Assembly: GCA_019321725.1 (NCBI GenBank)
Contig: CM033121.1
Span: 14,508,001-14,572,000 of the forward strand
From: Paulownia fortunei
Lineage: Eukaryota > Streptophyta > Magnoliopsida > Lamiales > Paulowniaceae
Direction: 5' to 3'
Length of the DNA stretch: 64,000 nucleotides
The notes beneath the pieces are model-generated. The model was given only the letters and a program-made list of their open reading frames with translations, did not search any database and was not told the DNA's origin. Position numbers and translations under genes: made by a program. Numbering within the stretch: the first letter of the stretch is position 1; every line of letters begins with the position of its first letter. Below, piece after piece: positions 24,067-36,740 of this stretch.

Positions 24067-26297
24067 TGTTAAAGTAGGATGCCAACGCTCCAATTAGATT
24101 GGGTGAATTATATTATTTTGCTTCTGTAAAGACAATTTTATTGGGAATCATATTAATAAAAAGGTATTTTCTTTATCTTATGTCTTGCATTTTTTATTTT
24201 TGCACATTAGATAAAGTCCTTAGACCAAATTTAGCTATGTGGCATGGTCACGCATATGATGGCGATCATGGAACATGTCTCTAAGGCTTTGGTCTTAAAT
24301 AAGTTCTGAGTCGAGAGTTTTTTGAGATGGGACATCAAATAGATCAGTAAAACTCACACATATGATGCATGCTCGTGAGACGAGAATGTTATATTCTATT
24401 GGCATTAGCGTAGAGACGTAAGTGCATGTATGTGGGTGCTTGTTAGGGAACAAGTACACCGAACATGGCCTACAAGAAATTCTTAGTTGGAGGTTTTGCC
24501 CGTCAAAATAAGAATTTCTGTATTGCGATAGTACACGACTAGTCCTCAAACTTGAGGCACGATAGTAGCCTTGTGTGCATCCTGCAACACTTTGATATAT
24601 CTTATGATTGCTTGACAATCACAAAAGGGGTATGTTGGATGTTGCACTGGTGTGCATAGAGGTTTGTCAGTGGCCAACATAGAATTCGACACTTGTCTTT
24701 TTAAATAAGGGAATCTCTTGTGTTTTCATAGTTCGTGATTCAAAGACCTTGGCCAAGGCAGTATGAATTGTGATTCATCAAGAATCATTGGAACTTGAAA
24801 TGGGATCACAGTTATTAAATCATTTAGGGTTTTGACTTATAATCAATGCCTTAGATTCAATTAGAAGATTAGCTGTCGAAAGGACCATGCGTGTATGGTA
24901 CTCGCAACTAAAATAGGTTTACTCGTTATTTCATCTAAGACCAGTTTGCCATGATTACTTGCTAGGTGTTTTCATGGATAGTGAGGTTCTTGGAATTAAT
25001 GAGTTGATTCTAAGCGGATTAATTAATTGAATTAATTAATTAGAATAATTGTTATTCATAAGTTGGAAATGTTACAAACCCACTACTAGCTTAGTAGTGA
25101 ACCTAAAAGGGTCACACATTTTTATGGAAAGTAACATTTCTAATTTTAGATTTTATCTAATGGTTGGAAATTAATTAATTAATACTGATCAATTAATTAA
25201 TTAAGGGTTTTATTTAATTTAATGGTTAAATTAAATTATTCAATTAAGTAATTGAATTATTTAATTGGACCTACTTTGATTAGGAAGCCCAATTGGAGTA
25301 AATTAAATTAATCAATTGGATTGATTAAATTGGCATTGAATCAATTGAATTGATTTGGAGATTTTTGAGTCCAAACCCAAAATGAATGTAGATCACTTAA
25401 GAAACCCACTAAAATATGAAGATAATAAATTAAATAAATATAATTTATTTAATTAACATATTTATACATAAATAATTATAGTGACCAATTTTATGGGATA
25501 AAATCGACCACTAAGATTTAATTTATGTATAAATATAATTATAGTGTATATATATGATATATATATATCTATCTTGGTATTATTTGAAGAGTTCAAATTA
25601 ATATTAACAATATATGTAGACAATTTTGATGATTAATGTAGTCTCAAATTAGTCCACATACAATAGGAGAGAGAAAAAAGAAGAGTTCTTGGAAGATTTA
25701 GAATCTTTCCAAAATAAGGTTTTGAAGTAGTTCAAAATTGAAAAACTTTTCAAGATTTGGAAAGGGAATAAAATTTTCAGCCCTATATATATGAGGGATG
25801 AAAATGACATAATTAAAATTCAAAAAAATTTAGCACAAATATTTTGTTTAAAGTCTTCTATTTTTACTCTCCAACAAAAGAAAAGGAAGAAAAAGAAAAT
25901 CAGTTTTTTGTTATTCTCTTTATATTATTGTTTCAAGAACTTAAAAAATCAATCTTTATTATTCTTGAAAATTTACTCCGATTCTAGATTAGTAAACAAT
26001 TAAAGGGATACTAGCGAATCCTTTTGATTGGTGTTGCTCTTCCGTATTGTGGAGCTGATAGAGAGGAGAAACTTAGATCCCTGCGAGTTCTGATAGTCCA
26101 GGATAAGCAATTGATTGCTTCATTCCCTATAACAATCGGAGTGCATGAAAGGTATAATCCGATTTTATATTTATTTATATATTCACTTAAATAAGCGCAA
26201 TCGTTAAAATCGCTTTCAAATCAAAAGGGTTAAATTTATATTTGATAAAAAATTTAATTTTCCGCTGCATATACCCCTGATTATAGCGAACACAATA
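24067..26297 (+). repeat. Solo LTR A, TGTTAG family, TSD GTAAG
   Basis: It starts TGTTAAAGTAGG at 24067 and ends GCGAACACAATA at 26297, where TA stands for the usual CA. GTAAG flanks it exactly at 24062-24066 and 26298-26302. Length is 2231 bases with no coding frame. It is nested inside LTR F in the opposite orientation, so it is the younger of the two. Small open frames within it are chance. Confidence 0.88.
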
Positions 26298-26302
26298 GTA
26301 AG

Positions 26303-27121
26303 TCCAATCCGTTCACTAGCTAACCTGCTGATTAAGTCTATGGCATGGATTATTAGTTGAAATCTTATTTGACTTAGTAACTATAATTTTATTTCTAGTC
26401 ACATTGACTCTTGATGAATCATTAGAAAAGCCCATCTAATATTCATCTTGCTCTAGCCAGCAGAGTCTTTTCGAGTTTACCATGAAAGTATAGGAGGTTC
26501 GCCTATTCTACTGCATAGGAGATGGATCCTTTATTTTCCACTCATTAACCTCCATACACGAACACCATATACCGAACGTAAATCTATTGTGATTATCATA
26601 CAATCGAGAAATACATCAAAGCATATGATGTTGTGTAAAAAGTTACTATGGTGCCTCAAGTCAAAGGACTAAGTCATACACTATCATAACTAGAAAATTC
26701 TCATTTGAAAAATAATATTTCTAGTGAGAATTTTCCATGGGCCAATTCACTGTACTCATTCCCTAACGAGCACCTGCACATGTCCACTAGCATCCCCATG
26801 CCAATACCTATGGAGGAAGACATCCTCATTTCAAGTATGCATCATCTGCTTAAGTCTTTACGGGTTTATCAATGTGCCATCTCAATGGACCTATGACTTG
26901 ATACTAATTTAAGACCAAAGCCATAGAAGCATCTTCCATAATCACCACCATATATGCAACCAAGCCCCATAGCTAAGAATGGCCTTGGGACTTTATCTAA
27001 TTGACTAAATGCAATTAAGGATAAAGAAAATGCCAATTTTGTATTATTATATTTTTAATAAGATTATTTTTACAAGAGTATACAATCGGCCACTAATTGG
27101 CTCATTGACACTACTCTAATA
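26303..27121 (-). repeat. Solo LTR F, second part
   Basis: This resumes the LTR after LTR A and ends in the reverse complement of TATTAGAGTAG at 27121, followed by the right target-site copy ATAAA (27122-27126). Without LTR A, F would be about 2057 bases. Confidence 0.82.
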
Positions 27122-27126
27122 ATAAA

Positions 27127-27440
27127 TAAATTCCGTTATGATACATATGAAAATGCCAAGGTCTATAAGGAAAAGACAAGGAAGTATCATGACATGATGA
27201 TATTGAGGTGTGAATTTGAATACATACAGCAAGTCCTACTCTTTAATTTTCATTTGAAGCTATTTTCAGGTAAACTTAAGTCAAGATAGTTAACTCTGTT
27301 TGTTGTTGAGAAGATATTCCCGTTTGGTGAAATTGAAGTGAAGGCCAATAATGGTCGTCTCTTTCGAGTTAATGGTCAACATTTGAAGCATTACTTTGAG
27401 ATTAAGGTAAGAAAGGTCGCCAACCTTCCTCTGGGACAGG
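27127..27440 (+). pseudogene. Gypsy integrase C-terminal fragment
   Basis: The frame reads RYDTYENAKVYKEKTRKYHD, then a GEIEVKANNGRLFRVNGQ block. It matches the C-terminal end of Athila/Tat-type integrase (RNDAYENAKIYKEKTK and FKVNGQRLKPY in typical members). Together with 22526-22818 it is one integrase split by LTR F, with some sequence lost in between. The phrase CTTCTTGGGAGACGACCCA at about 27488 is typical of sequence just after pol in these elements. Confidence 0.82.
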
Positions 27441-28345
27441 CCAATTGACTCACTTTACCAAAGTCTAGCTAAAGACTATAAACTTAACGCTTCTTGGGAG
27501 ACGACCCACGCTATTTATAGTGCTTTATTTCAATCTTATTTCATGTGTTTTTAGATAAATTTACCTTAAGATAGTTGGTTATTTCATCCCTTAGATGTGT
27601 TAATTTTTTTCAATTTTATTTATTTTCTTTGCAATACAAGACATGAAAGTTGACACAAACAATTACATAGGTGGAATTTAATAAGCTTAATATGGTGCCC
27701 TGGGGTGCATAATCCAGCCCAAAATACTACATAAATAGCATCCCAACACAAGTTTCCAGCCTAGAAAATTACGTACATAGTGCCTCGGCATTGTAAAGAT
27801 TGCACCGACGTGATATTTATCCATGAAAAACTGATAACACGGCGCTGGTGCCATTAACTCAAGGCCATGGCATGATGTCTGAAAATGATTTTTACTTAAT
27901 TAGAAATCTAAGTAAACAATCCAGATGTCTACTTGGAAAACATGACATTAATCCTAGTCTTAGATGGAAAGGATGGAGATAAGAAAGTAAGGTGTACAGC
28001 CCAAACAGGATTAGGGCTAGTATCAAAGTGTCCATATATACACACACTTTGAGGGGGCCAAAAATTACAAGATCCCAAGACAAAAAAATTACCCCTCTTT
28101 CTCTTCATTCTCTCGTCTTTTTTTTTTCTTATTTAGCAAGAAAAATCCTTTTTCATCAAGTTGGTTCCATTCCTACTGGATTTAATTTTTGTTCTCTAAT
28201 CACAACTTGATTTAAACGAGTAGATTAGAATGCAAATTGATTAATCATATCAATTCTTGGAATTGCACATTTATGTTTTAATATGCATGAGTTAAATTGT
28301 TTAGACATCTATTACATACCCATCCTGAGATATACAAACTATTTA
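27441..28345 (+). other. 3' flank of gypsy pol, then a possible LTR
   Basis: The first part is gypsy sequence after pol. From about 27877 (TGTCTGAAAATG) to 28343 the sequence has a TATATATACACACAC box near 28034 and ends just before a tRNA-Met-type primer-binding site, so it may be the 5' LTR of a copia-like element. No second LTR copy was found, so the boundaries are guesses. Confidence 0.35.
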
Positions 28346-28358
28346 TGGTATCAGAACC
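28346..28358 (+). other. Primer-binding site (tRNA-Met type)
   Basis: TGGTATCAGAACC differs by one base from the TGGTATCAGAGCC used by the copia element at 1580. It marks an LTR end just upstream. Confidence 0.6.
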
Positions 28359-29923
28359 TTGGTTCTGCATTTTATTTACTTTCATGAATGATGCTTGATA
28401 TATTCATATGATGAATTGAATTATTTAATTGTCAAAAATTCAATAACACAATTTAAATGAAAAAATATTTTCAGCGAGCCTGTCATTGCTAGGGCCAAGG
28501 TGGCAGATAGTCGCGCACAGCCCAGAAGGTTGTGGATGCGATGAAGTGGGTGACATATTAGATGTTTCCTAGGCCTACTACACTGTCGGGAGATAATTGC
28601 ATGATGGATGGGTTGCCCTGTGCGACGAGCGAGAATCGCCCGATGCATATACAGCTTAAGCGAGTGATGAGTTAGACTCGTTGGATGTCTACCACTTATA
28701 TGCAGGCATTTGCTGGGGCGCAATAGGCAGCATATGGGTTGCTGCCCGTTTCCATGTCATGTGAATTTATATTATTTTTTTGATTAATAATTAATTTTTG
28801 AATTTGTAAAAAATGAACTTTTTTTTCTTGGAAAATCGTGAATTAATTCCCATACCAGAAAAATGACATTTTATTTTATGGGTGAATTTACATGCTTTGA
28901 ATTTATTTCAATGGATGATTAAATTAAACATGTATGGTATTCATGATCATGGAGCCCAGACCATTTATATTCTATGTGATGGTTTTTAAGGCTTTGGGTT
29001 TTGATCAAAATAAGGCCTGCGAGTCTTGTCTTTTCTCTTGTCTTCTCTAAATATTAAATTATAACTCCCTTCTATATACTTCTCCTTGGAAAAAAGCAAA
29101 TATAATGAGAGTAGTTTTAGGATGGTGAGGTCTTCTTTTTATTTTGGTGGATATTACAAGAATAAAGAACAATATGGAGAAAAGCAAGATTAAAGGCCCA
29201 TGATTGTACGGGTGATAAATTCATGTAAAAATAGATAAGATATATTATTACTTTAATTATTACTGTTAGATTGATTTAGACCCACTTTGGCTCTACTGGA
29301 TCATATTGGATAAGGCCTACGATCATCCCTTTATTTATCTTTGCATAGGCATATTTACTGCTTTTTCTATGACTATGCTTCCAATAGGTAGGAATAGTGC
29401 AACAATAAATAAAAACCTAGGAAAAAAGATGATGACTTGGTAAAATGGAACCCTCACTTAAAATTGTTCATGATTAAGAATTTTTAAGTAAATTCTATAT
29501 CAAGCGTAAATGGTTAATATTGGGCTGACCTGATCGTCTATGCCTTCCATCAAATGTAGTTGGCAAGTGAAACACTGCCACACTTAGTTCATTAGCTATG
29601 AGTTATGTGATGCGCTAAGTGGAGGTAATAGTTGTAACCATTAGTAACATGGAGGTGCCCACGGGGAAGGAGGGCTAAGGGTGTTGGCCATAAGTTGTGG
29701 GACATACTTTAGTTATCTTACTCACATGGATGTTTGATGGGTCATGCTCGATACTTAGTACCCTATGGGCCCATAAAATTAGGATGTATATGAAGTAGTG
29801 AGACAAAATAGTATATGGGTTGCATGGGAAAGCAATTGCTAATGTATTAGCTACCTTTTACTTTTATTATATGGGCTCATACTATTGGGTTCACATAACT
29901 TCGGGGCGTGCACAGTAGAAATA
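28359..29923 (+). repeat. Internal region of an unclassified, probably non-autonomous element
   Basis: Bases 28470-28760 are visibly richer in G and C than everything around and have no intact frame with a recognised domain; a 100-codon minus-strand frame there (28421-28723) looks like chance. From about 29100 the sequence matches 17561-18404 in order. No protease, integrase or polymerase motif was seen. The repeat continues after solo LTR B at 31997. Confidence 0.5.
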
Positions 29924-29928
29924 TAATA

Positions 29929-31991
29929 TTTAATTTAAAACATAATAAGATGCCATATCAAATACGGCATCACCCCCAGTTCGATGTGATTATTAATTTT
30001 CTCATTTTCAAATTGCAAAACTAAACACGTAAAGGTTTTTTAGATTTATACCTTTCGAGCACTCCAACTATAAAAGGAATTGAAGCAATCAATTGCTAGC
30101 CCTCATATAAAAACTGCTGCGCATACATCCAGATGTCTCCCCTCTAACGAAATCCATAATTCTGGCAAGAACACGAAATTAAAACCCTGCTAGTGATTCT
30201 AGTTCCTTTACTTGTCTAGTATATCAGAGTGATTTAACTAAGTATTAATTCTTAAACCAATAGGTGGTAATAAGAATTGAATACTTTAATTCAATCAAAA
30301 GATGGAGCTCTTTGACTGAAGGAAGAAAGGTGGAAGATGCATTTCTGGGAGAAACTTTTTCTCTTTAGTTCTTTCTTGTTGGCCGAAAATCCAAGTGTGT
30401 TAACCTAAAATTTTTGGCCCTCCCTTTTATTCGCTAGGGTTGGCCGAAAATTGCCTGTTACCATGCTATTATTTTTGGCCCCCTTCTCTAGTATGTTGGA
30501 TGATTTTGGTTGATCTCATAATCTTTCAAAAAATCTTCCAATTCCATCTACAAGGGTACCACATATCCTCTTTTATCTTTCAAAGCTACTATGGAATATT
30601 ATATCTAATGAAATTGGATAATTTCAAGAATAAAAATATCTTATTTTGTGTTGTCCTTCCATCTTCTTCCAACAACTCTAGCGGATTTTTCCTAATGGAC
30701 CACTTTGAATTGGGCTTGGACTTTTAACTAAATCCAACAACTAAACCAATTAATTAATCTTAATCAGTTAATTTAATTCCATCAAGTCTACCTAATCATA
30801 TTAGGCCCAATTAAATAATCTAATTATTTAATTTAGTAAATTAATTTACATTAAATTAATTTATGTCTAAATTAATTAATTGATCTAATTAATTAATTAT
30901 TTCACTCCAATTGGGTTCCCTAATTTTATTAGGTCCAATTAAAAATGTAATTATTTAATTAAATAATTAATTCAACTCTTGAATTAAATTAAACCCTAAT
31001 TAATTAATCTCTATTAATTAATTGGATCCAACTCTTTGAATCAATTTCTCGATTAGAAATGCTCCATCCAAAAAATATATAACTCTTTAGGTTCACAACT
31101 AAGCTAACAGTGGGCTTGTAATATTTGCAACTTGTGAATAATAATTATTTCGATTAATTAATCTAATCAATTCATCCACATTAACTTAACACTTTAATTA
31201 CAAGAACTTCACAAGTATTGGAAAACACCTAACAAGTGTATCATGACTCAATAGCTATGATTCCATTTCAAGTTATACTAACTCTTGATGAATCATTACA
31301 AAACCCTATCTTATATTCATCCTGTAAGGACCTTTGAGTAATAAACTATGAAAATATAAGAGATTCACTTGTTCTACTAAACAAGTGATGGATTCTTTAT
31401 TGGCCACTCATTAACTTCCATACGCGCCAAAGCAACATCCAACATATCCCATTTTTTAATGTCAGGCAATCATAAGATACATCAAGATGGAACACAATGT
31501 GCATAAGGCTACCATGATACCTCAAGTCTAAGGACTAGTCATGTACTATCATAATGAGAAAATTCTTATTTTGACAGATAATATCTCTAACTAAGAATTT
31601 CCAGTGGGCCTGTTCAATGTGCTTGTTCTCTAACAAGTACCTGAATACATACATTAGCGTCACTACACCGATACTTATGGAGTGAGATATCCTCCTCATG
31701 TGAGCATATATCGTTTGCGTGGGTGTTATTAGGCTATTTAATTTCCAGTCTCAAAATGCCCTCGACCTAGATCTAATTTAAGATCAAAGTATAGAGATAT
31801 ATTCCAAAATTACCATCATATATACGACCATGTCCCATGGCTAAGTCTAGTCTATGGACTTTATGTAATTAACGTACACAATTAAAGAAAAAAATACCTA
31901 TTTTATTAATATGATATGAAAAGGACTATTTTACAAATACAAGAGTACAAAAGATGCTAATCTAATTTACTCGCCAGGAACTACTCTAACA
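29929..31991 (-). repeat. Solo LTR B, TGTTAG family, TSD TATAA
   Basis: On the minus strand it starts TGTTAGAGTAG (ending at plus position 31991) and ends at 29929. TATAA flanks both sides (29924-29928 and 31992-31996). It aligns with LTRs A and F over its length. The frame 30440-30727 inside it is not a gene. Confidence 0.82.
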
Positions 31992-31996
31992 TATAA

Positions 31997-32138
31997 AGTT
32001 GAGGTATATAATAAAGCTAATTAAACCTCAAGCTCACTAGAAAAGAAGATTTCCCAAATTTCTATCTAGGGGTGATAGAATTTGAATAAATAGTGGGAGA
32101 CAATTACAATTAAAGATCTTATTAAAAATGAATAAACT
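31997..32138 (+). other. Continuation of the 28359 repeat
   Basis: The stretch AAACCTCAAGCTCACTAGAA near 32027 matches 18353-18374, so it continues the repeat broken by LTR B. Confidence 0.5.
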
Positions 32139-33093
32139 GTTGAATGTATGTCTATTTTCTACCTCATATTTTAATAGATATTTTATTCACAAATGGCTAA
32201 AACTCCACTTGCATCAATTCTGGACACTTTGAGCAAGAACACAGAATCCAAACTCTACTAGCAATCTGAATTCTTTTACTAATATATTTTTAGAGTGTGT
32301 TTTGTGAATATTAATTCTTAATATCAACTCTAATACTTTCAAGAAGGATGGAAATTTTGTTGGAGAAAAGATGGAAGAAAGAAAATAATCTTCTATCCCT
32401 TATTTTTATTTGATGGCTGAAAATATGAGGTAAAAATACCTAAAATTTTCGGCCCCCATATTTTTGTGGTGCCTGAAAAATCTAAAAGTCTAACTCTTGG
32501 ATTTTTGGCCACTCCTCTCATTGGTCGAAGGATTTTTGGTTGATATCCTAATCTCCTAAATATATCCAACTCTATCTCTTGTATCATCCAAAGATAGTGG
32601 AGATATTCCTATCTAATCCAATTAGATATTTCCAAGAATATCAAATTCTTAGACTCTATTTGTTTCCAGGAACTCTCGTGGGCCTCTCCTAATAGGCCTT
32701 TTTAAATTAAACTTGGACTTAAAATAAATACCATAGTTAATCCAATTAATTATTTAAGCTCAAATTCAATTAATTCCATCTATTCCACCTAATCAAATTT
32801 GGTCAAATCAAATAATTCAATTATTTAATTGAGTAGATTAATTTAACAATTAAATTAAATTATGGTCTACATAATTAATTGATCCAATCAAATAATTACT
32901 TCACTCTAATTGGGCTTCCTAATCTTATTAGGTTAAATTAAATAATTTAATTATTTAATTAAATAATTAATTCAACTTCTTGAATTAATTTGAGCCCCAA
33001 TTAATTAATCTCCATTGATTAATTGGATTCAACTCCTTGGATCAATTCCTAAGTTAGAAATATTTTATTCCAAATTGTGTATGACCCTTTAGG
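32139..33093 (-). repeat. TGTTAG-family LTR, partial, minus (copy D)
   Basis: It runs parallel to 30120-31080 of LTR B (GAGCAAGAACACAGAATCC block, then the ATTAATTAAT-rich middle). It is cut at 33093 by the next LTR, and its other half is missing. Confidence 0.65.
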
Positions 33094-33760
33094 TGTTAGA
33101 GTAGGATATTCGATGCCCCAATTCAATTGGGCGTATCATACTATTTTCATTGTATTTGTAAAAAAAAATCTTATTGGGAATCATATTTATAAAGGCGCAC
33201 TTTATTTATCTTATGTCTTGCATTTACTTTATATGCATTAGATAAAGTCCTTACACCAAATTTAGCTATCGGACATGGTCGCGTATATGATGGCGATTAT
33301 GAAACTTGCTATAAGTCTCTGATCTAAGTTCCGAGTCAAGGGTTTTTTGAAATGGGACATCAAATAGCCCAATAAGACTTCTGCACACGATGCATGCTCG
33401 TAAGATGAGCATGTATCATCCTATATGCATTAGCATAGTGATGTAAGTTCATATGTATGAGTGCTTGCTAGAGAACAAGTACACTGAACTGACCTGCAAG
33501 AAATTTATAATTGAAAATTTTATTTGTCGAATAGAGAATCTCTATGTTATGATAGTGCACGACTAATCCTTTGCTATGATTAATTGGTAGATATTTTCAT
33601 GGATAGTGAGGTTTTTAGAATTAAAAATTAATTTCAAGTGGATTAATTAATTGGATTAATTATTTAGAATTATTATTATTCATAAGTTGCCAATATTGCA
33701 AGTCCACTACTAGCTTTGTAGTGAACCCAAAGGGTCACACATAATTTGGAATGAATAACC
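33094..33760 (+). repeat. TGTTAG-family LTR, partial, plus (copy C1)
   Basis: It starts TGTTAGAGTAGG at 33094, directly after copy D. It is interrupted by solo LTR C2 at 33761 and continues after it at 35856-35925 (TAACTTCTAGTTTAAAATT, matching 25130-25160 of LTR A). Its right side is lost at the junction with the gypsy element at 35926. Confidence 0.72.
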
Positions 33761-35855
33761 AGTTAGAGTATTACCTAATACGCCAATTAGATTAGGTGTT
33801 TTCTATACTATTGTATTTGTATAAACAGTCTTTTTCAAATCATATTAATAAAATAGGCACATTTCTTTATCTTTAATTGCATATAGTAATTAGATAAAGT
33901 CCACAAACCAAACTTCACTATGGGGTATGGTCACACATTTAATGGTGATCATGGAATATGCTTCTTTGGCTTCGGTCTTAAATTAGTTCTAAGTCGAGGG
34001 CTTTTTGAGATGGGACATTAAATAGCCTAATAGACTCATGCATATGATGCCTGCTCGCGTGAGGAGGATGTCTCGCTCCATGAATATTAGTACAATGATG
34101 CTAGTGCATGTATGTGGGTGCTTATTAGAGAACAAATACACTGAACGTACCAATTGAAAATTTTTAATTGGAAATGTTGATTGTCGAAATAAGAATTTCC
34201 ATATTACGATAGTACATGATTTGTCCTTGGACTTGAGAAAGCATGGTAGCCTTTGTACATACTGTGTTTTATTTGATGTATCTTGTGATTGCTTGACAAT
34301 CACAAAGGGGGTACGTAGGAGATTGTATTGACATTCCGTCACTTGTCTGGCAAAACAAGTGAATCTCCTATATTTTCATAGTTCATGACTCATAAGTCCT
34401 TGGCCAACGCAGGATGAATTTTGGATTAGTTTGTCTAATGTTTCATCATAAATCATTGCAACTTGAAATGGAATCATAGTTATTGAGTCAATTAGGTTTT
34501 AAATATTAATCCATGCCCTAGAGTCAATTAGGAGATTAGATGATGGAAGAACCTTACATGTATGGTACTCGTAGGTGAAATAAGTTCACTTGCTAATTCA
34601 CCTAAGACTAGGTAGTCATGATACACTTGGTAGGTACTTCCCATGACTTGTGAGATTCTTGAAACTAAGGAGTTAATTTCAAGCGAATTAATCAATTAGA
34701 TTAATTAATCAAAATAATTATTATTCATAAGTTACAAATGTTACAAGCCCACTGCTAGTTTAGTTGTGAACCTAAAGGGTCACACACAATTTGAGATGGA
34801 ACATTTCTAACTTAGAAATTTATCCAAGGAATTGAATCTAATTAATTAAAGGAGATTAATTAATTGGGATTATATTAATTCAAGATTTAAATTAATTATT
34901 CAATTAAATAATTAGATTATTTAATTGGACCTAATAAGATCAGAAGCCCATTTGGAATAAAATAATTATTTAATTAGATTAAATTAATTGTGTAGACCGT
35001 AAATTAATTAATTTAATTATTAAATTAATTTACTCAATTAAATAATTAAATTATTTAATTTGGCCTAATTTGATTAGATGGACTATATGGAATTAATTAA
35101 TTAAATTTGGGCTTAAATTATTAATTGAATTAATTATGGGATTTACTTAATGTCCAAGTCCAATTCAAAGAGGGCTATTAGGAGAGACCCATAAGGGTTG
35201 TTAGAAAAAGATGAAAACTCAAGAATTTGATATTCTTGGAAGTCTCTACGAATCTTTGGGCAATGCAAGAGTTAGAATTGGAAATATTGGGAGATTTGGA
35301 ATAAAACCTTCCAACCAATAAAAGAGAAGGCCAAAAATATCAAGAGTGGGACTCTATGTTTTTAACCACTCCTATGTAATATTAAAGGGGCCGAAAATTA
35401 GGAGTATTTGTTTACTCCAAATTTTCAGCCATCATAGAGAAAAATAGAGGAAAAAAATTTCTATCTTCCATCTTTTTTTCAACCAAAAATTTCATCCTTC
35501 TACAGGGTATTAATTCTTTTATCACAAGTTGATAGTAAGAATTAATATTCACAAACTACACTCCAGAAACTAGGCTAGTAAAGGAATCAAAATTGCTAAA
35601 GGAGTTCTAATTTCGTATTCCTGCTCAAAGTGTGAACTACTTCAGAGGAGAGATATTTGGATCCCTGTGAACCAAATCAGAGAAAGGCCTGACAAATGAT
35701 TGCTTTAATCGTACAATAGTTGGAGTGCTCAAAGAAATAAATCAAAAATTTTATTTATTTTATATAACCATTGGAAATTGCGAGATCATTAAAATCGCAT
35801 GTTTGTTATTTTTACTTTTTCGCTGCGCACACTAAAGGATCAAGCGAACTTAACA
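33761..35855 (+). repeat. Solo LTR C2, TGTTAG family
   Basis: It starts AGTTAGAG (first base changed from T) and ends GCGAACTTAACA at 35855. The flanks TAACC (33756-33760) and TAACT (35856-35860) are a 5-bp target-site duplication with one mismatch. Length is 2095 bases. It sits inside C1 in the same orientation. The minus-strand frame at 33989-34342 is chance. Confidence 0.8.
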
Positions 35856-35925
35856 TAACTTCTAGTTTAAAATTAATCCAAAGAGTTTGATATAATTAAT
35901 TAATTAATTAAGGAGTAAATTTATT
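35856..35925 (+). repeat. Copy C1, short remainder
   Basis: About 70 bases that continue copy C1 after LTR C2, ending where gag-like sequence of element G1 begins. Confidence 0.55.
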
Positions 35926-36740
35926 AAGGTTTATCTCCTGAAATAAAATTATTTATTGAAACAATGTGTAATGGTGAGTTTCTTGATAAAAAACCTAATG
36001 AAGCCTATGAATATCTAGACCATTTGGCAGAAAACTCTCAATCATAGCATAATGTTAATTTTTCTGAAGGTTCTATTAGATCCAATCTTGCTAATAGTAA
36101 TAAAGAAAAATATTACCTTAATAAAAAAGATGAACTAAATGCTAGAATTGCTAGTTTAACAAGAAAAGTTGAGGCCATGGAACTTAAAAAAGTAAAAAAA
36201 ATAAGATCTGTACAAGATGAAGAAGTTTGTAGCATTTGTGAACTTGTGGGACACTCCACAAATGAATGCCCAAATATTCTAACACAAGTAAATATCATGA
36301 ACACACTTAAAAAGTCTTTTCATTCTCCATATTCTGAAATTTACAATCCGTAATGGAGAAAATCATCTCAATTTTAGTTGGCGAGATGAGAACCAGCCCA
36401 ATCGCTATAGTCACAAAAGTCACAAAACTTTCCTTCTTATCCAGCTCCACGTACAAAATCTCTTGAGGAAACTTTATAAGAATTTATGCATGCACAAACA
36501 AACATCAATAACCAGACTTCACAAGCTATCATTGAGGTCAAAAGCATACTTTTAACATTGACAACCTCTTTGCATACTCATAAAAAAGGTAATTTTTCTG
36601 CTCAACCCTAACCTAAACCTTTCACTCAGTGTCATGCTTCTTCTTGAGGTGAAAATTCAATCAAGGAGGCTAATTCAATCACAACTCTTCGAAATGAAAA
36701 AGTTATTAATAAGACTATTCATCCTAAGGAGAATCCAAAG
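35926..36740 (+). pseudogene. Element G1: gypsy gag, 5'-truncated
   Basis: The sequence begins in mid-gag (SPEIKLFIETMCNGEFLDKK) without LTR, primer-binding site or gag N-terminus. It then matches the G2 gag (45915-46730) closely. The zinc knuckle CSICELVGHSTNEC at 36228-36269 is intact as CX2CX4HX4C. Several in-frame stops follow (for example near 36044 and 36350). In a living element this protein would form the capsid and bind the RNA. The left edge is a truncation against LTR copy C1. Confidence 0.82.

Noticed and set aside
24295..24618. 107-codon minus-strand frame, with similar frames at 26705 and 33989
   Set aside because: All lie in copies of the TGTTAG LTR family in different orientations; they reflect repeat similarity, not coding.
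28421..28723. 100-codon minus-strand frame in the GC-richer island
   Set aside because: No recognised domain; the open frame is expected in GC-richer DNA.
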